Positions 35,943 to 45,926 of a stretch of 64,000 nucleotides of DNA are shown here, in pieces; the stretch's first letter is position 1, and each line of letters starts with the position of its first letter. Source of the stretch: JAHIKV01 sp963733145 (GTDB taxonomy: Bacteria; Planctomycetota; Planctomycetia; Pirellulales; Thermoguttaceae); the NCBI GenBank assembly GCA_963733145.1, contig CAVTCJ010000003.1, positions 124,001 through 188,000 on the forward strand, written 5' to 3'. The translations under genes and the position numbers were made by a program. The notes beneath the pieces are model-generated. The model worked only from the letters and a program-made list of their open reading frames with translations, ran no database searches and was not told the origin of the DNA.

Positions 35943-36217
35943 TGCATTCCACACATTGTTTGTTAGCCCGAAGGGCTTTTCATAAGAAAGCCCAGGGTTG
36001 CCGCGCAGCGGCTACCCTGGGTGAGAAGGGCAATGGAAAGACAATACCCCAACGGGGTTTCGGAGGCTTCACGCCGCACAACGCAACCCTTTCAGGGCTG
36101 ATGTGTGGCGTACGCCCCATCTTCCCAGGGTAGCCGCTGCGCGGCAACCCTGGGCTGTCATATCACAAGCCCTTCGGGCTATAGCGACAATCCATACTGT
36201 ACAAAGTGTGGAATGCA
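35943..36217. repeat. 275-bp composite palindromic element bounded by TGCATTCCACAC inverted repeats
   Basis: TGCATTCCACACATTGT at the left and ACAAAGTGTGGAATGCA at the right form 17-bp ends with one mismatch. Inside are inverted copies of AGCCCGAAGGGCTT and of CCCAGGGTAGCCGCTGCGCG, plus CCCCAACGGGG. No protein is encoded. It starts 16 bases past the ISKra4 duplication. A block with similar motifs is at 56040-56275. Confidence 0.85.
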
Positions 36218-36328
36218 TCCCGCCGGGTTTCCGCTCAATCCGAGTGCGGTGCGGATTGCCGGAAAGGGGAGATAAGCGTAGAATCAGCCTGGAGTTCTCA
36301 GACCCCGATCGGAAGGAGTGGTGCAGCG

Positions 36329-36874
36329 ATGGCGAACGAGAGCGGCGAGAAAAGCCTCCGGCAGGAAACCGACATACCCGCCTTGATTGCGATGTTGTCC
36401 GACAAGAATGGCATGGTGCGGCGGTGCGCCCGTGAACGCCTGGTCGCCCTGGGCGGACCGGCGGTCGGTTTTCTGGTGGAACTGCTGTGCCACCGCAAGG
36501 TCCTCCTGCGGTGGGAAGCGGCCAAGGCCCTGAGCGGCATCGGCGATCCCCGCACGGCGGCCGATCTGGTCAGGGTCTTGGAAGAAGACGAAGACGAGGA
36601 CGTCCGCTGGCTGGCGGCCGAGGGACTGATCGCGTTGGGTTGGGATGGAGTGCGACCGCTGCTGGCGGCGTTGGCCGACCGGCCCGGCTCGCTCACGCTT
36701 CGCGACGGGGCCCACCACGTATGCCACAATCTAAGCAGACGGAGGGTATACGCGGCGTTAAAGCCCGTAGTGGCGGCGCTCGACGAGCCGGTTCCGGAAT
36801 TGGCCGTTCCCTCAGTTGCACGTGCCGCTCTCGACAAGCTCACGCTCGTTTTCGGCCGAGGGCGTTGCGTTTGA
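36329..36874 (+). CDS. HEAT-repeat protein
   Basis: 181 residues from ATG 36329 (GGAAGGAG upstream). Four or five HEAT/PBS-lyase-like helical repeats are visible: A-L-I-A-M-L-S-D-K-N-G-M-V-R-R-C-A-R-E-R-L, then units around D-P-R-T-A-A-D-L-V-R-V-L and D-E-D-V-R-W-L-A-A-E-G-L. Such proteins are scaffolds. The 3' end overlaps the end of the convergent STAS-like gene by 63 bases. Confidence 0.82.
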   Translation: MANESGEKSLRQETDIPALIAMLSDKNGMVRRCARERLVALGGPAVGFLVELLCHRKVLLRWEAAKALSGIGDPRTAADLVRVLEEDEDEDVRWLAAEGLIALGWDGVRPLLAALADRPGSLTLRDGAHHVCHNLSRRRVYAALKPVVAALDEPVPELAVPSVARAALDKLTLVFGRGRCV

Positions 36875-37237
36875 GTAGTCGTTCAGCCACTCGATGGCTT
36901 CGTTGTAGTGGTTGACGGGGAAGCACTTGATTTCGCCGTTCATCATCAGCTTGGCGAGCTTGGTTCCCCACTCCATGCACTTCGTACCGCCGACGACGGC
37001 CATTTTCTCAAAGCTGTTGCGATGGGCCACGCCGAAACGGACGTCGTCCCACATGGCTGACATTTCCCAACCGTGGAAGTTGTTGCTCAGGTCCATCACG
37101 AACCGCGCCCGGCCGTACTGGCGGATAATCGCTTCCAGGCGGGGGATCATCACTTCCTTGTAGTCCTGGTTGGTCAGCTTTTCGGTGGCTTTGATGGCCA
37201 GCAGGTTGCCGTTGCTTTGCGGAAGCACTTCGATCAT
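36812..37237 (-). CDS. SpoIIAA-like STAS-domain protein
   Basis: 141 residues from ATG 37237 (GGAGAAG upstream). It resembles the SpoIIAA-like family: M-I-E-V-L-P-Q-S-N-G-N-L-L-A-I-K-A-T-E-K-L-T, then F-V-M-D-L-S-N-N-F-H-G-W and F-G-V-A-H-R-N-S-F-E-K-M-A-V-V-G. Members bind lipids or nucleotides in stress responses. It follows the P-type ATPase by 47 bases on the same strand, so it may belong to its operon. The last 20 codons lie over the HEAT gene. Confidence 0.85.
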   Translation of the reverse strand: MIEVLPQSNGNLLAIKATEKLTNQDYKEVMIPRLEAIIRQYGRARFVMDLSNNFHGWEMSAMWDDVRFGVAHRNSFEKMAVVGGTKCMEWGTKLAKLMMNGEIKCFPVNHYNEAIEWLNDYSNATPSAENERELVESGTCN

Positions 37238-37284
37238 GTTCTTCTCCAATCGTGTTTGTGCCAAGTTTTGCACCGGGCGCGACA

Positions 37285-39757
37285 CTAGGCGGATTGCGGC
37301 CTTCGCGACCGATCCAAGACCGCGGGCCGCTGCGGGTCGAGGATGCGATAGGCCACCAGCTTGACCGCAGTCGTTGACGAAGAACCAGGCCAGGCAGTAG
37401 CCCCAGATCAGCCCGGCCCATTTCCAGCCGATGGGGACCATCAATGCCAAGCCGTAGACGGCCGCCAGCGTGGCCAGCAGCTTGGTGCCGACCGCCGCCC
37501 AGAACAGGATCGGCGCCGGGGCGATCGACCAGAACGGTCCGCGCGTGCGGGTGACGAAGATCGTCAGGTGGCCGGCCACGGCCAGCTTCAGGAACATGAA
37601 CGTCTGGATCACGTCGCGGTCAGGTGGAAGTGCCGCTCGGCGAGGTAGAACAGGCCGAACGAGGCGACCACGCCCGGCCAGCCCCAGCACGGTGGAAATC
37701 CCCAGCACCAGCGGCATGTTCCATTTCTCGGGATCGTTCGGAGTAGCGCGTGCGGTCGTAGGCGATGGCCAGGATCGGGCCGTCGTTCAGCAGCGCCAGC
37801 AGCACGATCATCACCGCCGTGACCGGGTAGAAGTTGAACACCAGGATCGACAGCGTCATGAACAGCAGCACGCGGATCGTCTCGGCGATGCGGTAGATGG
37901 CGTAGCTGTTCATCCGCTGGAAGATCTTGCGGCTCTCCTTGATGGCGTCGATGATCACCGACAGGCCCGGGGCTCGAGCAGCACGATGTCGGCGGCGGCG
38001 CGGGCGGCGTCGGTGGCGCCCGGAGACGGCGATGCCCACGTCGGCCTTCTTCAGGGCCGGGGCGTCGTTCACGCCGTCGCCGGTCATGCCGACGATGTGG
38101 CCCCGCTGCTGCAGCACGTCGACGATGTGGTACTTGTGCTCGGGATAGACCTGGGCGAAGCCGTCGGCCTGCTCGATGGCGTCGGCCAAGCTGGCCGCCC
38201 TCGTGGTGGCTGGTGTCGCCGAAGCACGCTGGCGTCGAGGATGTTCGTGCCCGAGGCCCAACTGGCCGGCGATCTCCTTGGCGATGGCCAACTGGTCGCC
38301 GGTGACCATTTTGACGCGGCTGCCCATCTGCTGGGCGGTCGCGATCGTGGCTTTCGAGTCCTCCCGCGGCGGATCGAACAGCGGCAGCACGCCCAGGAAC
38401 TGCCACGGGCCCGTCGCCGTCGGCCCGGGCCACGCCCAGCGAGCGGAACCCGCGGCGGCGAAGCCGGCGACCGCCTCTTCCACCTCGGCGCGGACCTGCG
38501 TCGGCGTTGGCCGCCAGCGCCAGGATCACCTGCGGCGCGCCCTTGGTGACCTTGAAGCACGCGGCCGTCGGGCGATTTGACCGTGGCTTCGGTCCGCTTG
38601 TGCACGGGATCGAACGGCTGGAAGTGCGTCACCTCGTAAGCGACTGCGTACGCTGTCTGTGTCCTTCAGCCCGCCGATCACGGCCAGGTCGATCGGGTCC
38701 TGGTCTTCCGCCCGCGAGGCCAGCGCCGCCGCAGAGGATCGCCTCGTCGGCCGTCGACGCCGCCGACGGTGAACGGCTCGCCGAGGGTGAGCTTGTTCTG
38801 CGTCAGCGTGCCGGTCTTGTCCGAGCAGAGGACGTCCATGCCGGCCAGCTCCTCGATGGACGCCAGCCGGCTGACGATCGCCTGCGAGCGCGGAGAGCAT
38901 CCGCGCCCCGACGGCCATCGTGACCGAGAGCACCGTCGGCATGGCCACGGGGATGGCCGCCACGGTCAGCACCAGGGCGAACTGCAGCACGGCTCCTGCC
39001 GTCCGATGCAGCATCGGATCGCCGCGGAACAGGGCGACGACCAGGATCAGCGCCACCAGCGCCACGGCCAACACGATCAGAAAGTCGCCGATCTTCAGCA
39101 CCGCCTTCTGGAAGTGGCTGACCGTGTGGGCCGTCTCGACCAGATGGGCCGTCTTGCCGAAGAAGGTCTTGCCGCCGGTGGCGTAGACCAACGCGTCGAT
39201 CTCGCCCTGCCGGACGATCGAGCCGGAGTAGACCACCTCGTCCGTCTTGCGGGTCGACCGGCAGCGACTCGCCGGTCAGGGCCGACTGGTCGACCTCGAT
39301 CGGGTCGCCCTCCAGCAGCTTGGCGTCGGCCGGCACGATGTCGCCGATGCGCAGCCGGATCAGGTCGCCGGGCACCAGTTCGCGGGCGGCGACGGTGATC
39401 CACGGCCCGCCCCGCTTGACCTGCGCCCGCAGGGCCAGCTTCTTCTTCAGGGCGGCGATGGCGTTGCCGGCCTGGTATTCCTCCCAGAAGCCGACGACGG
39501 CGTTGCCCAACAGCAGCACGAAGATGATGCCGAAGTCGGCCCAGTGTCGACCACGGCCGAGAGAATCGGCCGCGGCCTCGATCATCCAGGGGATCGGCCC
39601 CCAGAAATACGAGAGGAACTTCAGAGCGGGTTGACCTTTTCCTCCGCCAGTTCGTTGTAGCCGTATTGGGTGAGACGCTCCGTGCTTCTTCCTGGGTCAA
39701 CCCCTCGGCCGAAACGCCCGTTTGCGGTTGTGCAATTGTTGGCAGGCAACTTGGCAA
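37285..39757 (-). pseudogene. P-type ATPase, plasma-membrane H+-ATPase type (at least a dozen frameshifts)
   Basis: Pieces in all three minus frames assemble into one IIIA-type P-ATPase of about 820 residues. The start is a probable TTG at 39757; then Y-G-Y-N-E-L-A-E-E-K, F-W-G-P-I-P-W-M-I-E, the actuator motif L-T-G-E-S-L-P-V, the phosphorylation motif D-K-T-G-T-L-T-Q-N, M-T-G-D-G-V-N-D-A-P-A-L-K-K-A-D-V-G-I-A-V and membrane helices to the stop at 37285 (ILDPQRPAVLDRSRRPQSA). Such pumps export protons using ATP. Shifts occur near 39685, 39624, 39240, 38890, 38755, 38650, 38580, 38440, 38220, 38020, 37690, 37370 and others. Protein conservation is undamaged otherwise, so base-call indels fit better than long decay. 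Confidence 0.8.
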
Positions 39758-40075
39758 GGTTCAGTCCCCGGCAATGGAAGAGTTGTGCTTGTGTCGAATC
39801 ATAATGCGCCCCCAATAAGTCGTTTTTCATTCTAGGTCATTATTAGGCGTCCGCGATTTCGGGAGGGAATATAAAGACCGTTTTGGGCTAATCACCGTTG
39901 GAGGCCGATTCCCGTCGCCGAACGAGTGCGAAAACTCCGGTAAACAGCGATTGCGATCGCCTCCTACAAGCGCGAATTCACTTTTGCTATAATTCGGTAA
40001 GTGATTCCAAGCCTAATGGCTTAACCGGCTAATTTGGACGTTATCGCTCTGGAAAAAATAACCAAGGACTGTGCG

Positions 40076-41937
40076 ATGTCGCGGAAAATCGTCGAGTGCG
40101 TGCCCAATTTCTCGGAAGGGAAAGACCCGGCCAAAATCAAGCAAATCACCGCTGCCATCGAGGCCGTCCAGGGCGTCGAACTGCTGGACGTGGACCCCGG
40201 CGCGGACACCAACCGCACGGTGGTCACCTTCGTCGGCGAGCCCGAGGCGTCGCCGAAGCGGCCTTCCAGGCCATCGCCAAGGCGGCGCAAGTGCTCGACA
40301 TGAGCCGGCACCACGGCGCGCATCCCCGGCATGGGCGCGAGCGACGTTTGCCCCTTCATACCGGTCGAGGGCGTGACGATGGAGGACTGCGCCGAGATCG
40401 CCCGGCGGGTCGGCCGGCGGGTCGGCGAGGAACTGGCGATTCCCGTCTACTTCTACGAGGCGGCGGCCCGACGCCCGAGCGGACAAATCTGGCCAAGGTC
40501 CGCAAAGGCGAGTACGAAGGGCTGGAGAAGAAACTGGCGGATCCCCGGTGGAAGCCGGACTGCGGGCCGGCGCGGTTCAATCCCAGGATCGGCGCCACGG
40601 CCGTCGGCGCGCGCGAATTCCTCATCGCCTACAACATCACGCTGAACAGCCCCGACAAATCCGCACGCCACGGACATCGCCCTCGAACTGCGCTGAAAGG
40701 GCCGCGTGGCCCGCGCCAAGACCGATTCGCCCTATTATCACCGGGGGAAATGCGCTTCTGCCGGAAGGGCGTTTCCCCTGCGGCAACTGCGACTTCGACG
40801 GCAAGCGCTTCGCCGAGACCGAGGGCCATTGCCGCGAGGCCCACGGCTACGCCTTGCGCGAGTTGGCGGCCGAGGCCGGCGAGATTCCGACCCCGCCCAG
40901 GTGGTCGGCCAGAAAGGTCCACCGCGCCGGAAAGTTCCCCTTCTGCAAGGCCATCGGCTGGTACGTGGATGCAGTACCGGCGGGCGCAGATCTCGATCAA
41001 CCTGACCAATTGGCACGTCACCCCGCCGCACGAGGTGCTGGAAGAGGCCCGGCGACTGGCCGCCGCACGCGGTCTGGTGGTGACCGGCAGCGAAATGGTG
41101 GGCGTGATCCCCTATCGCGCCCTGCTCGAGGCGGGCAAGTTCTATCTCCGCCGCCAAGGCGCCTCGTGCGGCATCCCCGTGGGCGACATCCTGGAAACGG
41201 CCGTCTTCTCGATGGGCCTCGGCGACGTGCAGCCGTTCGACATCGAGAAGAAGGTGCTCGGCCTGCCCGCGCGCAAGCCTGCTGCGCTGGTCGGCATGAA
41301 GGTTGCCGATTTGTGGACGAGGTGTCGCGGGACACGCCCGCACCCGGCGGCGGTTCGATCGCCGCCCTGGCCGGCGCGCTGGGCGCGGCGCTGGCGTCGA
41401 TGGTCGGCGGCATCACCAATCACAAAACGAACGACGCCGAGAAGGCGAAACTACTGCGGGAAACGGCCGAAAAGGCGCAGGCGATCAAGGACCGCTTGCT
41501 GCGCCGCCGTGGACGACGACACCGACGCCTTCAACGCCTACCTGCAAGCCCTGCGGCTGCCGTCCGAGACGCCCGAGCAGCAGCAACTTCGCGCCGAAAA
41601 GATGCAGGCGGGCCTGCGGTTCGCGGTGGACGTTCCCTATCAAACCGCCAAGTTAAGTTTCGAGGCGATGGGTCTTGCCCGCTCGATGGCCGAGCACGGC
41701 CTGGCGGCCTCGATGACCGACGCGGCGGTGGGTTGCGAGATCGCCTTCGCCGGCGTCCGCGGCGGCATCTGGAACGTGCTGACCAACCTTCCGCAGATCA
41801 CCGATCGGCAATACGTCGCCGACATGCAACGGCAGTTCGCCAAGTTGCTTGCCGAGGCCCGCAAAGTCCTGCAAGAGACGAGCGCGTCGGTCGACGGGAA
41901 GCTGGCGGAGCGGGCTGGGATAAAGGGGCTGAAATGA
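40076..41937 (+). pseudogene. Glutamate formimidoyltransferase / formimino-THF cyclodeaminase fusion (at least eight frameshifts)
   Basis: ATG 40076 starts M-S-R-K-I-V-E-C-V-P-N-F-S-E-G, the formiminotransferase N-terminus. V-C-P-F-I-P-V-E-G-V and G-A-R-E-F-L-I-A-Y-N follow in other frames. The second half is the cyclodeaminase: D-T-P-A-P-G-G-G-S-I-A-A-L and A-A-V-G-C-E-I-A-F-A-G-V-R-G-G. Together they move the formimino group of histidine breakdown to THF and release ammonia, giving methenyl-THF. Shifts near 40250, 40320, 40470, 40650, 40745, 40900, 40965, 41315 and 41510 break it. The downstream 400 bases are intact. It shares the frameshift-dense stretch with the ATPase, so indel errors are likely. 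A Cys-rich segment (C-G-N-C-D-F-D-G) in the middle is not usual in the family. Confidence 0.8.
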
Positions 41938-41944
41938 ATGGCGC

Positions 41945-42060
41945 GGGAGTCTTTAATCGCGACTAAGACCGCCGGGCGCATGACCTCGATGACCGAGCAA
42001 GAATAATGACTTCCGTCCCCTTTATTCCGTCCCCTTTATTCGCCGTCCCCTTTATTCGCC
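41945..42060. repeat. Dispersed repeat with tandem CGTCCCCTTTATTC units
   Basis: CGTCCCCTTTATTC appears three times in a row (42007-42059, slightly varied). The preceding GGAGTCTTTAATCGCGACTA block is the inverse of the core at 3285-3412, with differences. Confidence 0.75.
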
Positions 42061-42074
42061 CGAAAGCCTAGGCA

Positions 42075-42242
42075 TTAGGAAAGCAGCCAATCGGCCAGTC
42101 CGCACAGCAGGAAGAATGCTGCAAGCACGCCAACAACCTTGGCCCATTTATACTTGTTTCGGCTCGACTCAAGATATAGCCCCAAATATCCGCAGAGTCC
42201 TAGTACGAGAATGCCGAGCAAAGAGCCCAAGTCGATCTTCAT
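42075..42242 (-). CDS. 55-residue small membrane protein
   Basis: ATG 42242 follows GGGAGGAACCT. The protein has two hydrophobic helices (L-G-S-L-L-G-I-L-V-L-G-L-C-G-Y-L and V-V-G-V-L-A-A-F-F-L-L-C-G-L-A) separated by E-S-S-R-N-K-Y-K-W, a basic loop that should face the cytoplasm. GC is lower than in the core genome. It is at the border of the 42-46 kb accessory island. Function unknown. Confidence 0.65.
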   Translation of the reverse strand: MKIDLGSLLGILVLGLCGYLGLYLESSRNKYKWAKVVGVLAAFFLLCGLADWLLS

Positions 42243-42287
42243 AGGTTCCTCCCATTAAGCATAGCTTATCACTCTGGACGGGAGTCG

Positions 42288-42400
42288 AAACGGGGACACA
42301 TCCAATATTGGTGGAATGAGCAAAGAAAACAAGCAGCGCGCCCGTTTCAACGTCTGAAACGAGAGATGTCCCCTTTTCCGGCCCCCTTTTCCGGCCATAT
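42288..42400. repeat. GGGGACACATC...GATGTCCCC inverted-repeat element
   Basis: AACGGGGACACATC and AGATGTCCCCTTTT form the ends. A GTTTCAACGTCTGAAAC palindrome lies inside. It fills most of the 42243-42548 gap. Confidence 0.6.
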
Positions 42401-42548
42401 CGGCCCGGCGGACCCCGACAACAACGCCCCCCTGAACAGAAGTCCCCCACGCAGCATGTAGTATGCTTGTAGTAGAGGCTGCGGAACAAAGCCAAAGGTC
42501 TTGTGTTCCAAATGAACAATGGGTGTGCAAGACTTGTGGAGGTCAATT

Positions 42549-43520
42549 ATGCAATTCAGCCTTTCACGTATCGTTGTATGCTGCTCCCTGATTGCTGTTT
42601 GCCTGACTGCTATGGCGGGCGCGGTGCGCTATTCTTTAGGGAAGGGTTCTCCTGCAACACATACGTCTTCGAGACAAGGTGAAGTGACTGCGATTGTTTC
42701 AACTGAACGGCCCCACAAACTGCCAGCCGACACACTGTATGCGAAGGCGTCTCCTGCTGTTGCTGGCGTGGTGGTGCCGCAAATGGAGGCGCTTGATCCT
42801 GTTACCCTCTACGCCAATTCCCGCGACGCCGTTGCCACCATCTTGACAGAGGACGATCTTGGCTTTGATGCTGGTCAGGGTTCAGGATTCTTTCTGCCTA
42901 GGGAGTTAGTGGGAACACGCTGCGATTATCACGAATTGACAAAGCCTTCAACAAATGGCGAAGTTCTCTTTGCCTACCTGCTAACGAATTATCATGTGAT
43001 CCGGTCGGCAGCAGATGCAACGGTGAGGCTGAGAGACGGCCGATCGGGGATCATCGGTGATATTGTTGCAGAGCAAGAAGATATAGACCTAGCGTTGGTG
43101 GTTGTATTCTTTGGTGGGCTGGCAGACGACAAATCACGCGATGGAACACCACTTTCGACTCTCTCCATTGCGAACGGACCGGAATTACCGGTCGGCCAAA
43201 AGGTTTATGCTATCGGAAGTCCAAAGGGGCTGGAAGCATCCTTGAGCGGGGGCATTGTCAGCGGTAAGCGGGAGATTGCCGATGGGATCTGGTGGCTTCA
43301 AACTACAGCGCCCGTTAGCCCAGGATCAAGTGGAGGCCCGCTTCTAAACTCATCCGGTGAGGTTGTCGGCGTAGTTACTGCCCAGCAGTGTAACGGACAA
43401 AACCTTAACTTTGCCGTTCCGGCGTCTCAGATTCGCGCCTTCCTGAAAAAGCAATACAACTTAAGGCCGCTTTGGCGGGGCACTGGTATTAGAGGAGAAG
43501 AATTAATACTACAGCGCTAA
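42549..43520 (+). pseudogene. Trypsin-like serine protease part of a trypsin-TPR gene cut by an IS
   Basis: ATG 42549 starts a signal-anchor-like helix (V-V-C-C-S-L-I-A-V-C-L-T-A-M). The protease has an S1C/HtrA-like core: T-N-Y-H-V with His149, E-D-I-D-L-A-L-V with Asp178 or Asp180, and S-P-G-S-S-G-G-P with Ser261. All three triad positions are present. The last codons (I-L-Q-R-stop) belong to the IS701-like element. Without IS and one TTAA copy, the frame continues exactly into the TPR part at 45045, giving a 586-residue protein. The fragment may still be an active protease. Confidence 0.88.
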
Positions 43521-45040
43521 GTTGATATTGATTTGTTTGGATAAAATGGCGAAACTTGTGTCCTGCTGAGTCACGGAGGGCCAGACATGGACGCTAAACT
43601 GATTCGTGGGTTGCAACCGATGCTTGCCCGTTTTCTGAAACGCTTCGACGACTGCTTTGCCCGCAAGGACACACGGGCACATCTGACCGTCTACGTTAAT
43701 GGGCAGCTTTCCGACTTGCCGCGAAAGAGCGTCGAACCGATTGCCCTGGCGTCCGGCGTGCCCGTGCGAACCCTTCAGGAGTTCCTCAGCCAACATCGTT
43801 GGCTGGAAGACCTGGCCCGCAACCGCTTGCAGCAAATCGTCGCCGAGGATCATTCCCATCCGCATTCCGTGGGCGTCATCGACGAAACCAGCTTCGTCAA
43901 ACAAGGGAATAAGACGCCCGGCGTGCAACGGCAATACTTGGGTACGATCGGCAAGCAGGAAAACGGGATCGTCACGGTGCATTTGGCCTATGCCGCGGAC
44001 GATTTTCACTGTTTGCTCGATGGCGAGTTGTTCCTGCCGGAAAGTTGGGCTGGCGATCCCGCGCGTTGCCGCGAGGCGCAGATCCCCGAAGGGATGACCT
44101 ATCGTCCCAAAACGGAAATCGCCTTGGAGTTGTACGACCGCGCGCGGGCCAACGGCGTGCGGTTTGCCTGGCTGACGTTCGACGAGTGGTATGGCGGAAA
44201 ACCCGCGTTTTTGCGGGCATTGGACGGCCGGGAGCAGCGGTTCGTGGCCGAAGTGCCGCGCATCCTGATGGGCTGGATCGTTCCGCCGCGCGTGACGAGT
44301 CGGCCCTTTCGCCGCGGCCGCGGCCGCGGCCGCAAGACGCCGCGAATCGTCTCCGGCAGTCGTCCGGCAATCAGGGTCGAGAACATGCTCAAGTACGCGC
44401 CGGAACTGCAGGACCAAGAGTGGGTGCGGTATCGCGTCAAGGACGGCCACAAGGGGCCGATCCTTTGGGAGGTCAAACGCGTGCCGTTCTTCCTTCAAGG
44501 ACCGGATGGCCTGCCCACCGGCCCGTGGCATTTGATGGTTGCCCGCAGTGTACTTGATCCAGCCGAGATAAAGTTCTTCGTGAGCAATGCGTCGCCGGAA
44601 ACATCGGCAGGGCCGATCCTTCTGGCGGCCTTCTCGCGTTGGCGCGTCGAACGCTGCTTCGAGGACGACAAGGGCGAAGTCGGCTTGGCTCATTACGAAG
44701 GACGGCGGTATCCGGGCCTCAAGCGGCATTTGATTCTCAGTTCGATCAGCTACTTGTTTCTGGCCGAGACGAAACAACGCTTGCGGGAAAAAAAATCCCG
44801 AGTGGACCGTTTGCCAAGTGCATACGGCGGTGTCGGGGTTAATTCGCTCGTGGTGGCTCGACGGCCGTGTCTCGTCGCGTCTGTTGCATCGTACGGCGGC
44901 GTTGCTCGCAGGCATACAAGATCGCAACGCCCTGGCGCGTCGTTGCCATATCAAGCGAAAACGTCGAATTCTGCGGAACATGGGCATCAAACTGACCGAA
45001 ACCCGTGTATGTAAATGGGACTCAAGTTAGCGCTGTAGTA
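43507..45040 (+). mobile_element. IS701-like insertion sequence (1534 bp)
   Basis: The terminal inverted repeats start TACTACAGCGCTAA (14 bases perfect, then one mismatch and TTGA). The target duplication is TTAA (43503-43506 and 45041-45044), agreeing with the four-base YTAR targets known for IS701. It carries one transposase gene. Confidence 0.93.
43587..45030 (+). CDS. IS701-family DDE transposase (frame slip at an A8 run)
   Basis: From ATG 43587 the frame runs to an A8 tract at 44788-44795 and then leaves the conserved path. One base less gives LREKNPEWTVCQVHTAVSGL, the usual C-terminus, ending with TAG 45030 inside the right inverted repeat. Motifs include G-V-I-D-E-T-S-F-V-K-Q-G, T-F-D-E-W-Y-G and W-R-V-E-R-C-F-E-D-D-K-G-E-V-G-L-A-H-Y. 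The A8 run may be a base-call error, a disabling mutation or a transcript-slippage site. Confidence 0.88.
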
Positions 45041-45044
45041 TTAA

Positions 45045-45847
45045 ATGCGTATGTGGAGTCGTGGAATAATGGTGTAAATCTCGATTCACGATTGATGGTT
45101 GCCGACAAACAAATTGACAACGGAAGATATGATGAGGCGTTACACGATTTGGCAAATGTCATTCCATCAGAATATGGCAAGCATAAATACCTGGTTTTCT
45201 ACACGATTGGTCGTGCAGCCAGATACCGAGGGAGAGAACAAATAGACCGATGGAAAAATCAGAACAAGAACGCGGATGGAATGATGAGGATTACAGCCGG
45301 AGAGATATATGAGCGTTACAGGAACAACATAGATTGTCAGTTAGCCAAGAAGTCCTTTTGGCATTCGATAGAACTCAATCCCCAGTTTTCTCCCGCATAC
45401 AAGCACCTGGCCGAGTGTCTATCAAATGAAGCAAGATATGCCGAATCGTTTAAGGTGGCAGATTTGCTGGTTAAAATGGTTCCGCGATGTGCTACGGCAT
45501 ATAAACTGAGGGGCGGTAATCATTCCGCTTTAGCTCATCATCTGGAGGCGTTAGCGGACTTTGAGACGGCTGCTGAACTCGGTCCGAACGATCCAGAAAC
45601 ATATTGGAATATCGGGCAAGAATGCCTAACGCTTCGTGAAAATGCGAAAGCTATTGAGGCATATGAAACGGCGATCCAACTAAAGTCACATTATGCCGGC
45701 ATGTGTCGTTACAACATGGGAATCGCCAATAAAAGGATGGGCAAGTATGAACAAGCAATAGCATGTTTTGAAGAGGCAAAGAAACTTGGTGAATGCCCAC
45801 AATGGTGCGATGAAGAGATATCCGAGTGCCATAAACGGCTTGAATAA
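45045..45847 (+). pseudogene. TPR part of the split trypsin-TPR gene
   Basis: In frame with the protease fragment once the IS is removed (G-E-E-L-N-A-Y-V-E-S-W-N). It contains at least four TPR units, for example A-Y-K-H-L-A-E-C-L-S-N-E-A-R-Y-A-E-S-F, A-L-A-D-F-E-T-A-A-E-L-G-P and M-G-I-A-N-K-R-M-G-K-Y-E-Q-A-I-A-C-F. TPRs bind protein partners; here they probably present substrates to the protease. A start within the IS (45005) could still express it alone. Confidence 0.85.
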
Positions 45848-45926
45848 TCACTATCAACACGGCGGACGAGCATGAAAAGAACATGGCATTCCCATGTCCA
45901 ACAGTTTTTAGAATGGAGGTGCCACC

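Noticed and set aside
36812..37717. Single 301-residue fusion of an ATPase tail and a STAS domain
   Set aside because: The ATPase reading frame ends at 37285 in another frame, and the STAS gene has its own ATG and ribosome site at 37237; the fusion is an accidental read-through of a frameshifted region.
39960..39995. TATAAT before the formiminotransferase gene
   Set aside because: A -10-like TATAAT is present at 39988, but no acceptable -35 lies at the right distance.
41990..42060. CCTTTATTC tandem units as a CRISPR or origin
   Set aside because: Three imperfect copies with no unique spacers, no DnaA boxes and no dnaA or gyrB nearby.
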